DNA from: Chryseobacterium kimseyorum
GTDB lineage: Bacteria > Bacteroidota > Bacteroidia > Flavobacteriales > Weeksellaceae
DNA: 64,000 nt
Reading direction: 5' to 3'
Assembly: GCF_025971945.1 (NCBI RefSeq)
Contig: NZ_JAPDHW010000008.1
Location: 62,001 to 126,000 of the forward strand
The notes beneath the pieces were generated by a model. That model saw only the letters and a program-made list of their open reading frames with translations. It was not told the DNA's origin and did not search any database. Shown here piece by piece: positions 9,485 to 18,278 of this stretch. The number at the start of each line of letters is the position of its first letter. Positions within the stretch are counted from its first letter, which is position 1. The position numbers and the translations under genes were made by a program.

Positions 9485-10369
9485 ATGGCAGAAATTCTTG
9501 ACGGATTAAAAGTTTCCAAAGAAATAAAAGCAGAAATCAAGGTTGAAGTTGATAAAATCATTGCAAGCAAAAGAAGAGCGCCGCATTTGGTAGCCATTCT
9601 TGTTGGAAATAATGGTGCGAGTAAAGCTTATGTTAACGCAAAAGTGAAAGATTGTGAAGAAGTTGGTTTTCAATCGAGCTTAGTGAAATTTCCAAGTACG
9701 GTTTCTGAGTCTGAATTGTTGGAGAAAATCGATGAATTAAATAAATCAAAAGCGGTTGACGGTTTTATCGTTCAGTTACCGTTACCCGATCAGGTTGATC
9801 AGGAGAAAATTATTAATGCAATCGATCCTAGAAAAGATGTTGACGGTTTCCACCCAACAAACTTCGGGAAAATGGCTTTGGAAATGGATACATTTTTACC
9901 GGCCACACCATTCGGAATTTTAACTTTACTGGAAAGATACAATATCGAAACAAAAGGTAAAGACTGCGTGATCATCGGAAGAAGCAAGATTGTGGGAAGA
10001 CCGATGAGTATTCTTATGGGAAGAAAAGATTTTCCAGGAAACTCTACCGTTACTTTGACACACTCTTACACAAAAGACATCGAAGAATACACTAAAAAAG
10101 CAGATATCGTGATTACCGCTTTGGGAGATCCACACTTTTTGAAAGGTGAAATGATCAAAGATGGAGCAGTAATCGTGGACGTAGGAATTACAAGAGTTGA
10201 TGACGACTCTCCGAAAGGATATTATCTGGCAGGTGACGTAGATTTTGACAGCTGTGCAGAAAAAGCAAGCTGGATCACGCCGGTTCCGGGAGGAGTAGGT
10301 CCGATGACAAGAGCGATGTTGATGAAAAACACCATCATTGCCTACAAAACTTCAGTCTATAACGACTAA
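9485..10369 (+). CDS. folD: Bifunctional methylenetetrahydrofolate dehydrogenase / cyclohydrolase
   Basis: Cytoplasmic one-carbon enzyme converting 5,10-methylene-THF through 5,10-methenyl-THF to 10-formyl-THF with NADP. The 294-residue length is typical. YVNAKVKDCEEVGF holds the active-site Tyr49 and Lys53. QLPLP and DVDGFHP are the folate-site motifs, and GRSKIVGRP begins the nucleotide-binding half. GGVGPMTRAMLMKNT near the end is the family's closing signature. Its stop is six bases before queE, so the two are likely cotranscribed. Confidence 0.97.
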   Translation: MAEILDGLKVSKEIKAEIKVEVDKIIASKRRAPHLVAILVGNNGASKAYVNAKVKDCEEVGFQSSLVKFPSTVSESELLEKIDELNKSKAVDGFIVQLPLPDQVDQEKIINAIDPRKDVDGFHPTNFGKMALEMDTFLPATPFGILTLLERYNIETKGKDCVIIGRSKIVGRPMSILMGRKDFPGNSTVTLTHSYTKDIEEYTKKADIVITALGDPHFLKGEMIKDGAVIVDVGITRVDDDSPKGYYLAGDVDFDSCAEKASWITPVPGGVGPMTRAMLMKNTIIAYKTSVYND

Positions 10370-10375
10370 TTTAAA

Positions 10376-11005
10376 ATGGATTTAGTAGAAGATATATTAT
10401 TAAAAGAAGGTAAAATGCTCCCGGTGATGGAGCATTTTTACACTATTCAGGGCGAAGGTGCGCATACAGGAAAAGCGGCATACTTCATCAGACTAGGCGG
10501 TTGCGATGTCGGCTGCCACTGGTGTGATGTGAAAGAAAGCTGGGATCCAACCCTTCACCCTTTAATGAATGCTGAGGAAATTGCAGAAACAGCTGCGAAA
10601 CACTGTAAAATTGTTGTATTAACAGGTGGTGAACCTTTGATGTGGAATCTGGATGTATTAACAGGACAGTTAAAGGAATTGGGCTGTACTGTTCACATCG
10701 AAACTTCGGGAGCTTATCCGATGAGCGGACAGCTGGACTGGATTACTCTTTCGCCAAAGAAAACCGGATTGCCGAAAGAAGAAATCTATCAGAAAGCGCA
10801 CGAGTTGAAAGTCATTGTTTTCAATAATAATGATTTAAAATTTGCTGAGGAACAGGCTGCAAGAGTCTCGGATAGCTGCAAATTATATCTTCAGAGTGAG
10901 TGGAGCAAGCGTGAAGAAATATACCCAAAAATCACTGATTTTATCTTGGCAAACCCAAGATGGCAAGCATCCGTTCAGACGCATAAATATTTGAATATTC
11001 CTTAA
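10376..11005 (+). CDS. queE: 7-carboxy-7-deazaguanine synthase
   Basis: Radical SAM enzyme of queuosine biosynthesis that contracts the 6-carboxytetrahydropterin ring to 7-carboxy-7-deazaguanine. It has 209 residues. The iron-sulfur cysteines are Cys43, Cys47 and Cys50 in GGCDVGCHWCD (C-x3-C-x2-C), and VLTGGEPL is the SAM-binding GGE motif. FYTIQGEGAHTG near residue 21 is diagnostic for QueE. It follows folD by six bases. The other queuosine genes (queC, queD, queF) are not in this window. Confidence 0.95.
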   Translation: MDLVEDILLKEGKMLPVMEHFYTIQGEGAHTGKAAYFIRLGGCDVGCHWCDVKESWDPTLHPLMNAEEIAETAAKHCKIVVLTGGEPLMWNLDVLTGQLKELGCTVHIETSGAYPMSGQLDWITLSPKKTGLPKEEIYQKAHELKVIVFNNNDLKFAEEQAARVSDSCKLYLQSEWSKREEIYPKITDFILANPRWQASVQTHKYLNIP

Positions 11006-11042
11006 ATATTTTAAATTTAGTTCTGTATCCTAAAAATAGCTG

Positions 11043-12413
11043 ATGCAAAGAATTCGGTACTCCAGATATTTAAAAACCATGATTATCTTGCTCGACCTTT
11101 TGGTGATTGCAGGGGTTTTTGTTTTCTTTTTTCTGAGCTACCATCAGGATTTGGTGCATGAAGAAGGTATTTGGTCTCAAAATTTATTTTCACTGCTCCT
11201 GCTTATTTCTTTTTGGATTCTCCTGAGCGGAAGAACGAAAATCTACAATATCGCAAGGAATCTTTCTTACATTATTTTTATTGAGCGGTTAATCATACAT
11301 TTCCTGTTATTTATGATTGGGCTGGTGCTCATCAGAAAAGTCAGCAGCAATCAATTTTTCAGCTCAGAACTTACCTGGCTCTCACTGTATTTGTTCTTTT
11401 TTATATCTGTTACAAAATCTGCTGTATATTTTGTTATAAAATATCTGCGTTCATTAGGGATCAACCACAGAAATGTCATGTTTCTGTATGAAGACGATTC
11501 TACCGAAACTTTAAGAAACATTCTTCAGGAAAGAAAAGATTATGGATACAAGATGTTTAAGTACAACTCACCAGATATTACCGCTGAAAACCTGATCAGT
11601 TTTTGGAAATCTAACGGTATTCATACCTTATTTATTCCAACAGAAAATAATTTTTCAGATCATACAAAAGATGAGATTTTTAAATTGGCGGAAGATCATA
11701 AAGTTCATATTTCACTGATTCCTAATATATCTCAAAATGATTACTTTTTTTTTGATCTAGGTTATATTGAAACACAGCCGGTTTTGAACCAGGCAAAATA
11801 TCCATTAGATTTTTATTCAAATTTTTTATTGAAAAGAATATTTGATATTGTATTTTCTATATTGGTCTTAGTTTTGATTTGTTCATGGTTGTTTCCGATC
11901 ATTGCATTTCTAATTAAAAGGAGCTCCGACGGCCCTGTTTTTTTTGTTCAGAAAAGATATGGTTTTCATGGAGAAGTCTTTAATTGCATTAAGTTCAGAA
12001 CGATGATTGTGAATAAAGATTCAGCAACGAAAACAACCAGCGTAGATGATTCCAGAATTACAAAAATTGGAAACATTTTACGCAAAACAAGTATAGACGA
12101 AATACCACAGTTTATCAATGTTTTAAAAGGAGAAATGTCAGTTGTTGGACCAAGGCCTCATATGTTGGCGGTTGATAATTATTACAAACCCAAAATAGGA
12201 AGATATACCTTAAGGAGTTTGGCCAATCCGGGAATTACGGGTTTAGCACAGGTCAATGGCTTACGCGGAGACCATGGAAATGTAGAAGTGGAAATGAATA
12301 AACGGATACTGGCTGATGCTTTTTACATAAGAAACTGGAGTTTCGTAATGGATCTTGTGATCATATTAAAAACCATTGTTTTAGTAGTCGTTGGCGACAA
12401 AAACGCCAAGTAA
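11043..12413 (+). CDS. Polyprenyl-phosphate sugar-1-phosphate transferase (WcaJ/WbaP-like)
   Basis: Inner-membrane initiating enzyme of surface polysaccharide synthesis, moving a sugar-1-phosphate from a nucleotide sugar to undecaprenyl phosphate. It has 456 residues. Four N-terminal membrane segments (about 13-30, 43-58, 75-98, 109-132) are followed by a cytoplasmic linker. The bacterial sugar transferase domain starts near 260 with KRIFDIVFSILVLVL. Its core motifs are CIKFRTM, RKTSIDEIPQFINVL, MSVVGPRPH and NPGITGLAQVNGLRG. No glycosyltransferase cluster adjoins it; it sits between queE and the MlaEF pair. Confidence 0.92.
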   Translation: MQRIRYSRYLKTMIILLDLLVIAGVFVFFFLSYHQDLVHEEGIWSQNLFSLLLLISFWILLSGRTKIYNIARNLSYIIFIERLIIHFLLFMIGLVLIRKVSSNQFFSSELTWLSLYLFFFISVTKSAVYFVIKYLRSLGINHRNVMFLYEDDSTETLRNILQERKDYGYKMFKYNSPDITAENLISFWKSNGIHTLFIPTENNFSDHTKDEIFKLAEDHKVHISLIPNISQNDYFFFDLGYIETQPVLNQAKYPLDFYSNFLLKRIFDIVFSILVLVLICSWLFPIIAFLIKRSSDGPVFFVQKRYGFHGEVFNCIKFRTMIVNKDSATKTTSVDDSRITKIGNILRKTSIDEIPQFINVLKGEMSVVGPRPHMLAVDNYYKPKIGRYTLRSLANPGITGLAQVNGLRGDHGNVEVEMNKRILADAFYIRNWSFVMDLVIILKTIVLVVVGDKNAK

Positions 12414-12440
12414 ATAATAAAAATAGTCTAATTTAGCAGA

Positions 12441-13193
12441 ATGTTAAAAAAGTTTTTTGCAGCCATAGGAGAATACATGATTCTTATAGGTAAATCTCTT
12501 CAAAAACCTCAGAAAATGAGAGTTTTCTGGAAGCTTTTTATGAGAGAAATCAATGACTTGGGAGTCAACTCATTTGGGTTGGTGACTTTCACGTCTATTT
12601 TTGTAGGTGCCGTAGTAGCAATTCAGATGTTTAACAACTTTGATGCGTCTTCGTTCCCAATTCCAACTTCATTTGTAGGTTATGCTACAAAAGCAGTATT
12701 AGTATTAGAATTTGCGCCTACCATCATCAGTTTGATTCTTGCAGGTAAAGTAGGTTCTTATATCGCATCAACCATCGGTACCATGCGGGTTTCTGAGCAG
12801 ATCGACGCTTTAGATATTATGGGAGTCAACTCTCCCAATTTTCTGATTTTACCCAAAATTATCGCGTGTCTTATCTTTAATCCTATTTTGATTGCGATCA
12901 GTATTGTTTTCGGTATTGGTGGCGGATACATTGCAGGTATGCTTACCGGAAACTGGACAACCGCAGATTACATTACAGGTATTCAAATGTATATGCCCAA
13001 TCTATTTATTTACTATGCATTTGCGAAAACAATTGTTTTTGCATTCGTAATCGCAACTGTTCCTTCTTATTTCGGATATTTCGTGAAAGGTGGATCGTTG
13101 GAAGTAGGTAGAGCAAGTACACAGGCAGTAGTTTGGACGATGGTTTTCATCATTATTTCCGAATTAATTCTAACACAATTAATATTAAGCTAA
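12441..13193 (+). CDS. mlaE: MlaE/YrbE-family ABC transporter permease
   Basis: Inner-membrane permease of an MCE-type lipid ABC transporter that traffics phospholipids between the membranes. The 250-residue length is usual. SFGLVTFTSIFVGAVVAIQ, GKVGSYIASTIGTMRVSEQIDAL and GGGYIAG are hallmark MlaE (DUF140) motifs, with about five membrane segments. Its TAA stop overlaps the ATPase ATG by one base (TAATG), showing translational coupling. The MCE substrate-binding partner (MlaD) that normally follows is absent. Confidence 0.93.
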   Translation: MLKKFFAAIGEYMILIGKSLQKPQKMRVFWKLFMREINDLGVNSFGLVTFTSIFVGAVVAIQMFNNFDASSFPIPTSFVGYATKAVLVLEFAPTIISLILAGKVGSYIASTIGTMRVSEQIDALDIMGVNSPNFLILPKIIACLIFNPILIAISIVFGIGGGYIAGMLTGNWTTADYITGIQMYMPNLFIYYAFAKTIVFAFVIATVPSYFGYFVKGGSLEVGRASTQAVVWTMVFIIISELILTQLILS

Positions 13194-14008
13194 TGATTGA
13201 GGTAAAAAATCTTAAAAAGAGTTTTGGTGATGTTGAAGTGCTTAAGGGAATTTCAACCAACTTCGAAAAAGGAAAAACAAATCTGATAATCGGACAGAGT
13301 GGATCCGGAAAAACAGTTTTTCTGAAAAGTTTATTGAATGTTTACCAGCCATCATCAGGTGAAATCCTTTTTGACGGTAGAGATATCAACGTGATGAACC
13401 GTGAGGAAAAACAGCATTTGCGTTCTGAAATCGGAACATTATTTCAGGGTAGTGCCCTATTTGATTCCCTTACTGTGGAAGAGAACATTATGTTTCCGCT
13501 GGATATGTTTACCAATCTTACTTTCAGAGAAAAAAAACGGAGAGTATTTGAAGTAATCGGAAGAGTACATTTAGATAAAGCCAACAGAAAATTTCCGTCT
13601 GAAATTTCCGGGGGTATGCAGAAACGTGTAGCGATCGCAAGAGCCATCGTAAACCATCCGAAATATCTTTTCTGCGATGAGCCTAACTCAGGATTAGATC
13701 CTTATACATCCAATGTTATTGATGATTTATTACTTGAAATCACCAAAGAATATAACACGACAACCATTATCAACACGCATGATATGAACTCGGTAATGAC
13801 TATTGGTGAAAAAATTGTGTACCTGAGACTCGGCATAAAGGAATGGGAAGGAAACAAAGATATCCTGATCACTGCCGGCAATAAAAATCTGATTGATTTC
13901 GTTTATTCATCAGAGTTATTTAAAGAATTAAGAGAATACTTATTAGAAAATAATAAGACAATTGATAATACTATTACAAAAATAGACGACAATGAAAAAA
14001 TTAATTAG
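13193..14008 (+). CDS. mlaF: MlaF-like ABC transporter ATPase
   Basis: Cytoplasmic ATPase of 271 residues driving the MlaE-type lipid transporter. The start is the ATG overlapping the permease stop; an upstream start at 13133 lies inside that gene. Walker A is GQSGSGKT (34-41), the ABC signature is ISGGMQKRVAIARA, and Walker B is FCDEPNSGLDP. The C-terminal extension of about 25 residues after the core fold is acidic and polar. Its last 17 bases overlap the start of the downstream beta-barrel gene. Confidence 0.93.
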   Translation: MIEVKNLKKSFGDVEVLKGISTNFEKGKTNLIIGQSGSGKTVFLKSLLNVYQPSSGEILFDGRDINVMNREEKQHLRSEIGTLFQGSALFDSLTVEENIMFPLDMFTNLTFREKKRRVFEVIGRVHLDKANRKFPSEISGGMQKRVAIARAIVNHPKYLFCDEPNSGLDPYTSNVIDDLLLEITKEYNTTTIINTHDMNSVMTIGEKIVYLRLGIKEWEGNKDILITAGNKNLIDFVYSSELFKELREYLLENNKTIDNTITKIDDNEKIN

Positions 14009-14630
14009 TGCTGCATTTATTGGTTTTTCAGTATTTGCTTCGGCTCAGATCTCATTAGCTGCCAAAGCAAATGTTCTAATCCCAACGAGTTCAGCATCTT
14101 GGAAAAACCTTAAAACCGCAGCTACAAATGCTGTAGAACAGGAAGGAAAAAACATTACAGGATTTAATGTAGGTTTATCTATGAAAATCGATTTACCAAC
14201 TGCACTTTACGTGATGCCTGAAATTTATTACACCAACTTCAGCAACGAATTTACTGTTGCCAATGATGTTAATGCTCAGGCAACTACTATTAAAGCGAAA
14301 AGTAATAGAGTTGATGTTCCTGTTCTTGTAGGTGTAAATATATTGGGAGATTTGCTTAGTGCTTATGCAGGTCCGGTAGGGAGTTTCAACCTTTCTAAAG
14401 GCGATAATTTTGGAGATTTTGTACAGAAAGTAGATGCAAAAGATTTCACGGTGGGATATCAGTTAGGTTTCCAAAGTGAAATTAAGAAAGTAATTATCTC
14501 TGCAAAATACGAAGGTGCTTTTTCTAAAGATCAGAGAAAATTTATCAACAATATAGCAGGTTCCAGCCAGGAAATTGACTATGACAACAGGTCGAGCTTA
14601 TTTATGCTTGGTTTAGGTTATAAATTCTAA
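13992..14630 (+). CDS. PorT-like outer-membrane beta-barrel protein
   Basis: Exported protein of 212 residues with a clear signal peptide (MKKLISAAFIGFSVFASAQ). Alternating hydrophobic strands and a terminal aromatic (LGLGYKF) fit a small outer-membrane beta-barrel of the PorT / OMP_b-brl type. The ATG lies inside the end of mlaF, so the barrel is probably translated with the lipid transporter. An outer-membrane role in the same lipid pathway is possible, but that is inference from position only. A strong terminator follows. Confidence 0.75.
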   Translation: MKKLISAAFIGFSVFASAQISLAAKANVLIPTSSASWKNLKTAATNAVEQEGKNITGFNVGLSMKIDLPTALYVMPEIYYTNFSNEFTVANDVNAQATTIKAKSNRVDVPVLVGVNILGDLLSAYAGPVGSFNLSKGDNFGDFVQKVDAKDFTVGYQLGFQSEIKKVIISAKYEGAFSKDQRKFINNIAGSSQEIDYDNRSSLFMLGLGYKF

Positions 14631-14652
14631 ATTACAACAGTTTTAAAACATA

Positions 14653-14686
14653 AAAAATCCTCAAATTAAATTTGAGGATTTTTATT
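14653..14686. terminator. Bidirectional terminator, stop codon in its loop
   Basis: A perfect 13-bp stem (AAAAATCCTCAAA / TTTGAGGATTTTT) has a five-base loop TTAAA and T or A runs on both sides. The loop contains the TAA stop (read on the minus strand) of the convergent 103-residue gene, so the hairpin serves both genes and includes that gene's last codons. Confidence 0.85.
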
Positions 14687-14977
14687 TTGATATTCAAGTT
14701 CCGCTTCCCGTTGCGCGATAATTGCGGCTTGTTTTTCCAGTTCTTCTTTATCTTTCTGAAGCTGTTTAAATTCTTTTCTCTGCTGTTCAGCCTTTATCGC
14801 TGAACCTTTACTTACATAACCAATCATTCCACCAATGATAAGGCCAATTCCAATTCCTGCCATTACGCCCATAACATGAGAAATCGTAATCTTTTCAACA
14901 GTAAAATCTGTCGTCAGATAAAACAGCAATGCAGACACTGCTAAAAGTATAAGTCCTGTAATTGATATTCCTTTCAT
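14666..14977 (-). CDS. Small membrane protein with coiled-coil tail
   Basis: A 103-residue protein I do not recognise. Two hydrophobic helices (about 5-22 and 36-55, the second Gly-rich: GVMAGIGIGLIIGGMIG) are followed by a charged coiled coil (about 64-96, QRKEFKQLQKDKEELEKQ). This looks like an inner-membrane hairpin with a soluble cytoplasmic helix. It lies 40 bases after the M48 peptidase stop on the same strand and may be transcribed on its own or by read-through. Confidence 0.7.
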   Translation of the reverse strand: MKGISITGLILLAVSALLFYLTTDFTVEKITISHVMGVMAGIGIGLIIGGMIGYVSKGSAIKAEQQRKEFKQLQKDKEELEKQAAIIAQREAELEYQNKNPQI

Positions 14978-15017
14978 TGTGATATTATTTGGTTATGTTT
15001 ACTAATTCAAACTCAAC

Positions 15018-15821
15018 TTATATTTTTCCTCCGGCAGCTTTGTAGTATTCCAATGCCTGTGGAAGATCTTTCTGAATACCGGCAACTCTGGATCCCGGAC
15101 TTGGGTGAGTTGATAAAAATTCAGGTTGTCTTGCTCCAGAAGATGACGCTTCCATTCTATTCCAGAAAGGAATTGCCTGTCTAGGATCATAACCTGCCAT
15201 AGACATTAAGTAAAGTCCCATTTTATCTGCTTCAGATTCCTGATTTCTACCATATTTCAACAGTACAACCTGCGAACCTATCGGGTATACACTTTGAAAT
15301 ATCGCTGCAGTTTTTTCATTTTTAATGGCAAGGCCGGAAGCTGTTCCTAAACCCTGAGCGATCATAGACTGAGAAATTCTCTCATTACCATGCCCCGCCA
15401 AAGCGTGTGAAACCTCGTGTCCCATTACAACCGCTAAACCAGTTTCGTCCTTAGTAATCGGTAAAATACCTGAGTATACAGCTACTTTTCCACCAGGCAT
15501 ACACCAAGCATTTACCTGACTGTCCTGTAAAAGATTAAATTCCCACTGATAATTAGCTAAGTCTGATCCTCTTCCAATACTTGTGTAATATTTTTCTGCA
15601 GCATTTTTTATTCTGTTGCCAACATTTTTCACGCTTTGAGCCTGAGATCCTGTAACGACTTTAGATTCTGTTAAAGTCTGTTTATATTGTTGCAGAGCCA
15701 TTGCTTCAATTTCAGAATTGTTTGCAAACTGTATTGAAGAACGCCCTGTAATTGGGTTCGTAGTGCAAGCTGCAACAGATAAAACTGTTGCTCCTATTCC
15801 TAATAGATGTGTAATTTTCAT
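15018..15821 (-). CDS. M48 family metallopeptidase lipoprotein (LoiP/YcaL-like)
   Basis: Zinc endopeptidase of the cell envelope, 267 residues. The signal peptide ends in a lipobox with Cys19 (LSVAAC-TTNP), followed by the family motif NPITGR. The zinc motif is HEVSH (135-139), and the third ligand is a Glu of the ESEAD segment (195-199). Such Oma1/LoiP-like proteases act in outer-membrane protein quality control with the BAM machinery. About 105 bases separate its start from the divergent DUF4251 gene. Confidence 0.93.
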   Translation of the reverse strand: MKITHLLGIGATVLSVAACTTNPITGRSSIQFANNSEIEAMALQQYKQTLTESKVVTGSQAQSVKNVGNRIKNAAEKYYTSIGRGSDLANYQWEFNLLQDSQVNAWCMPGGKVAVYSGILPITKDETGLAVVMGHEVSHALAGHGNERISQSMIAQGLGTASGLAIKNEKTAAIFQSVYPIGSQVVLLKYGRNQESEADKMGLYLMSMAGYDPRQAIPFWNRMEASSSGARQPEFLSTHPSPGSRVAGIQKDLPQALEYYKAAGGKI

Positions 15822-15927
15822 TGTATTGCGTATTATAGTTTCAACCTTACAATTTCTGTTCCAAAATAAATTTTTGAGAAGAGATTTGCATACATTTTGC
15901 TATCTATATTTACTAATCAATAGTATT

Positions 15928-16476
15928 ATGAAAAAAATTATTTCAATCATATCAATCTTTATTCTTACGCTATCTTTCCAAAACTGTTCTTCTCAAAACA
16001 CGACAGACACACAAACTGTAGCGACTCTGGTGAATTCAGAAGAATTTACTTTTCATGCACAGAGAGCGAACCCAATGAATTATGATGTGATAAACGCATT
16101 AAATTCAATTCCAAATAATCCTTCTACGAGAATTCTGCAGTTGGATGGAGACGGCTACATCATCGAACTAAAAAAAGGTAAAATGGAAGTTGTTCTTCCT
16201 TACTTCGGCAGAGCTTTCAACACCACTTACGGAAGCACAGATAACAGTTACCGTTTTACTTCTAAAGATTACACAGTTACCAAATCTCAAAGTAAAAAAG
16301 GAAACTGGGTTTTTAAGATTAAACCGAATGATGCGAAAAATGTCTCAGATATCAATATCGAAGTGTATAAAAACGGAAAAGCATTTACCTCGATAAGAAG
16401 TAATGACAGACAACCGATAACCTATGATGGATATATTTCTAAAAATGAAGAAACCAAAGAGAAAAAGATAGAGTAA
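15928..16476 (+). CDS. DUF4251 domain lipoprotein
   Basis: A 182-residue envelope protein of unknown function. The ATG at 15928 begins a lipoprotein signal (MKKIISIISIFILTLSFQNC) with Cys20 as the acylation site; longer in-frame starts overlap the opposite gene. The segments EEFTFHAQRANPM and VLPYFGRAF match the DUF4251 family, widespread in Bacteroidetes. Its stop is two bases from the stop of convergent meaB, with no room for a separate terminator. Confidence 0.82.
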   Translation: MKKIISIISIFILTLSFQNCSSQNTTDTQTVATLVNSEEFTFHAQRANPMNYDVINALNSIPNNPSTRILQLDGDGYIIELKKGKMEVVLPYFGRAFNTTYGSTDNSYRFTSKDYTVTKSQSKKGNWVFKIKPNDAKNVSDINIEVYKNGKAFTSIRSNDRQPITYDGYISKNEETKEKKIE

Positions 16477-16478
16477 GA

Positions 16479-17462
16479 TTAATCTTTACTAAGAAATTTT
16501 TCAACAAATAATTTAGCTTCAGTGCTTGGATTTGAAACCAAAGCTGAGGCATTTTTTTTATGCATAAAATAAGCTTCTTCAAGAGATTCATTTCGCTTCA
16601 TAGTACTTAAAATATACTCCTGCACCCAATATTCAAAGCGTTTTTCCGACTGTTCGGTTCTTACCAAATCAAAACGGTCAGCTTTCTTTTTTAATGAAAT
16701 GAATTCGTCAATTTTATCATAAATTTCCTGTAAACCCTCATTATATAACGCCGAACCCAACAATACAGGAACTTTCCAGTTTTGTTCTTTGGATGGAAGA
16801 AAATCTAATGCACGCTTTAATTCAAGTCTCGTATTTTTAGCTTTTTGAAGATTATCCTGATCAACTTTATTGATAAATACCAGATCTACCATTTCCATAA
16901 TCCCACGTTTGATGCCCTGAAGTTCATCTCCACCGCCGATAATCTTTAGAAATAAAAAAACATCCGTAATATCGGCAACCAAAACTTCAGACTGGCCTAC
17001 TCCAACGGTTTCAATTAAAATATAATCATAACCTGCAGCTTCGCAGATCATCATGGTTTCAAATGTTGTGTTGGCCACACCTCCCAGAAAACCGGAGCTC
17101 GGAGAAGGTCTGATGAAAGCATTTTCTTCTTTCGCGAGTTCTTCCATTCTGGTTTTATCACCCAAAATACTTCCTTTGTTGATAGCTGAGCTTGGATCGA
17201 TCGCCAATACAGCAACCTTTTTACCATTTGAAATTGCTAATCTTCCAAAATTTTCAATAAATGTAGATTTTCCGGCACCGGGAACACCCGTGATTCCGAC
17301 ACGAACCGATTTTCCTGTAAGAGGCATTATTTTTTTAAGTAAATCTTCTGCCTGAGTACGATGCTCTTCCTTTTTACTTTCAACTAAAGTAATGGCTTTT
17401 GCAATCAGGCGTTTGTTGCCCGACTGTATTCCTTCGATTAAATCTTCAGTAGAAAATTTCAT
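16479..17462 (-). CDS. meaB: Methylmalonyl-CoA mutase-associated GTPase MeaB
   Basis: G3E-family GTPase chaperone that protects and reloads methylmalonyl-CoA mutase with adenosylcobalamin; 327 residues. Walker A is GVPGAGKS (59-66), followed by AIDPSSAINKGSILGDKTRM, DYILIETVGVGQSE and the NKVD guanine-specificity motif (FINKVDQDN). The client mutase is encoded 7 kb away at 24691-26808 on the same strand, an unusual separation because these genes are often adjacent. The start gives the canonical N-terminal helix (EDLIEGIQSGNKRLIAKAIT). Confidence 0.95.
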   Translation of the reverse strand: MKFSTEDLIEGIQSGNKRLIAKAITLVESKKEEHRTQAEDLLKKIMPLTGKSVRVGITGVPGAGKSTFIENFGRLAISNGKKVAVLAIDPSSAINKGSILGDKTRMEELAKEENAFIRPSPSSGFLGGVANTTFETMMICEAAGYDYILIETVGVGQSEVLVADITDVFLFLKIIGGGDELQGIKRGIMEMVDLVFINKVDQDNLQKAKNTRLELKRALDFLPSKEQNWKVPVLLGSALYNEGLQEIYDKIDEFISLKKKADRFDLVRTEQSEKRFEYWVQEYILSTMKRNESLEEAYFMHKKNASALVSNPSTEAKLFVEKFLSKD

Positions 17463-17614
17463 TAAACTCTTTTAAGTTTTTAAAAGGTGCGATGTTCCTT
17501 TCAGTTTCACACACTCAAAAATATAAAAATAAGCTTCAAAATTCGAATAAACGCTGTATTAATTTTAATGCTTCTAAATTATAGCTCTGTACACAAAGCC
17601 TTTCGGGAATTGCT

Positions 17615-17622
17615 TACTTTTG
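17615..17622 (+). promoter_or_regulatory. Possible -7 element for the cytochrome pair
   Basis: TACTTTTG matches TAnnTTTG and ends 24 bases before the ATG at 17646. No clear TTG lies at the expected -33 position. Confidence 0.35.
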
Positions 17623-17645
17623 TTTTAATCAAAATAATAAACTTC

Positions 17646-17939
17646 ATGAAAAACATATTTCTTACCGCTTTTGTTTCATCTCTATTATTAGCTTCCTGCA
17701 CACCGAAATCTAGTTCAGTTGCTGAAGCACCAAAATCTGCAACCAGCACTGCTGAACAGATGGCGCAGGGAAAAACGATTTTTGAAAATTCCTGTAAAAG
17801 ATGTCACGGATTGCCGGATCCAACTGCCTATACTTCTGTACAGTGGGTAGGAATTATGAATTCTATGGCGCCAAAAGCAAAACTGACTGATGAGCAGCAC
17901 CAGTGGGTTTATGACTATGTCGTTTCTGTGAAAAAGTAG
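17646..17939 (+). CDS. Mono-haem c-type cytochrome lipoprotein (first copy)
   Basis: A 97-residue exported protein. The lipobox Cys is residue 18 (LLLASC-TPK), then comes a short Ser/Ala linker and a small cytochrome c fold. The haem-binding motif is CKRCH (50-54), and the Met in NSMAPKAKL is a likely axial ligand. The start at 17646 is chosen because it gives the signal peptide directly. It would be anchored in the periplasmic face of a membrane as a small electron carrier; the partner is unknown. A paralogue follows 24 bases later. Confidence 0.85.
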   Translation: MKNIFLTAFVSSLLLASCTPKSSSVAEAPKSATSTAEQMAQGKTIFENSCKRCHGLPDPTAYTSVQWVGIMNSMAPKAKLTDEQHQWVYDYVVSVKK

Positions 17940-17963
17940 GTATCCATCACTAAAAAGAATGAA

Positions 17964-18251
17964 ATGAGAAAATTAATTTTAAGTATGATTTTAGGTTCAG
18001 CTTTTTTAGTCTCATGCGGACCGAAAAGTACAGCTGTAACAGGGCCCAAGTATACTTCATCTGAACAGTTAGCTCAGGGAAAAACGGTTTTCGAAAATTC
18101 TTGTAACAGATGCCACAAACTTCCAAATCCTGAGAAACATGACGATCTGGGTTGGATTAAAACTCTGAGCAGAATGGCTCCTAAAGCCAAATTAAATACT
18201 GAACAGCATCAGATGGTTTATGATTATCTGATTTCGGTAAATAAAAAATAG
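17964..18251 (+). CDS. Mono-haem c-type cytochrome lipoprotein (second copy)
   Basis: A 95-residue paralogue of the preceding gene: lipobox Cys18 (FLVSC-GPK), haem motif CNRCH (47-51), the same AQGKTxFENSC lead-in and the same MAPKAKL then EQHQxVYDYL ending. The linker between lipid anchor and haem domain has diverged most. The pair is a tandem duplication, presumably cotranscribed, and ends at a strong shared terminator. Confidence 0.85.
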   Translation: MRKLILSMILGSAFLVSCGPKSTAVTGPKYTSSEQLAQGKTVFENSCNRCHKLPNPEKHDDLGWIKTLSRMAPKAKLNTEQHQMVYDYLISVNKK

Positions 18252-18278
18252 GCTTTCGTTTGAAAGCCTATTTTATTT
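18245..18278. terminator. Strong terminator between convergent genes
   Basis: A 13-bp perfect stem (AAAATAGGCTTTC / GAAAGCCTATTTT) with a GTTT loop is followed by a T-rich run. It ends the cytochrome pair and overlaps the stop codon of the convergent epimerase gene (18273-18275). Confidence 0.88.
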
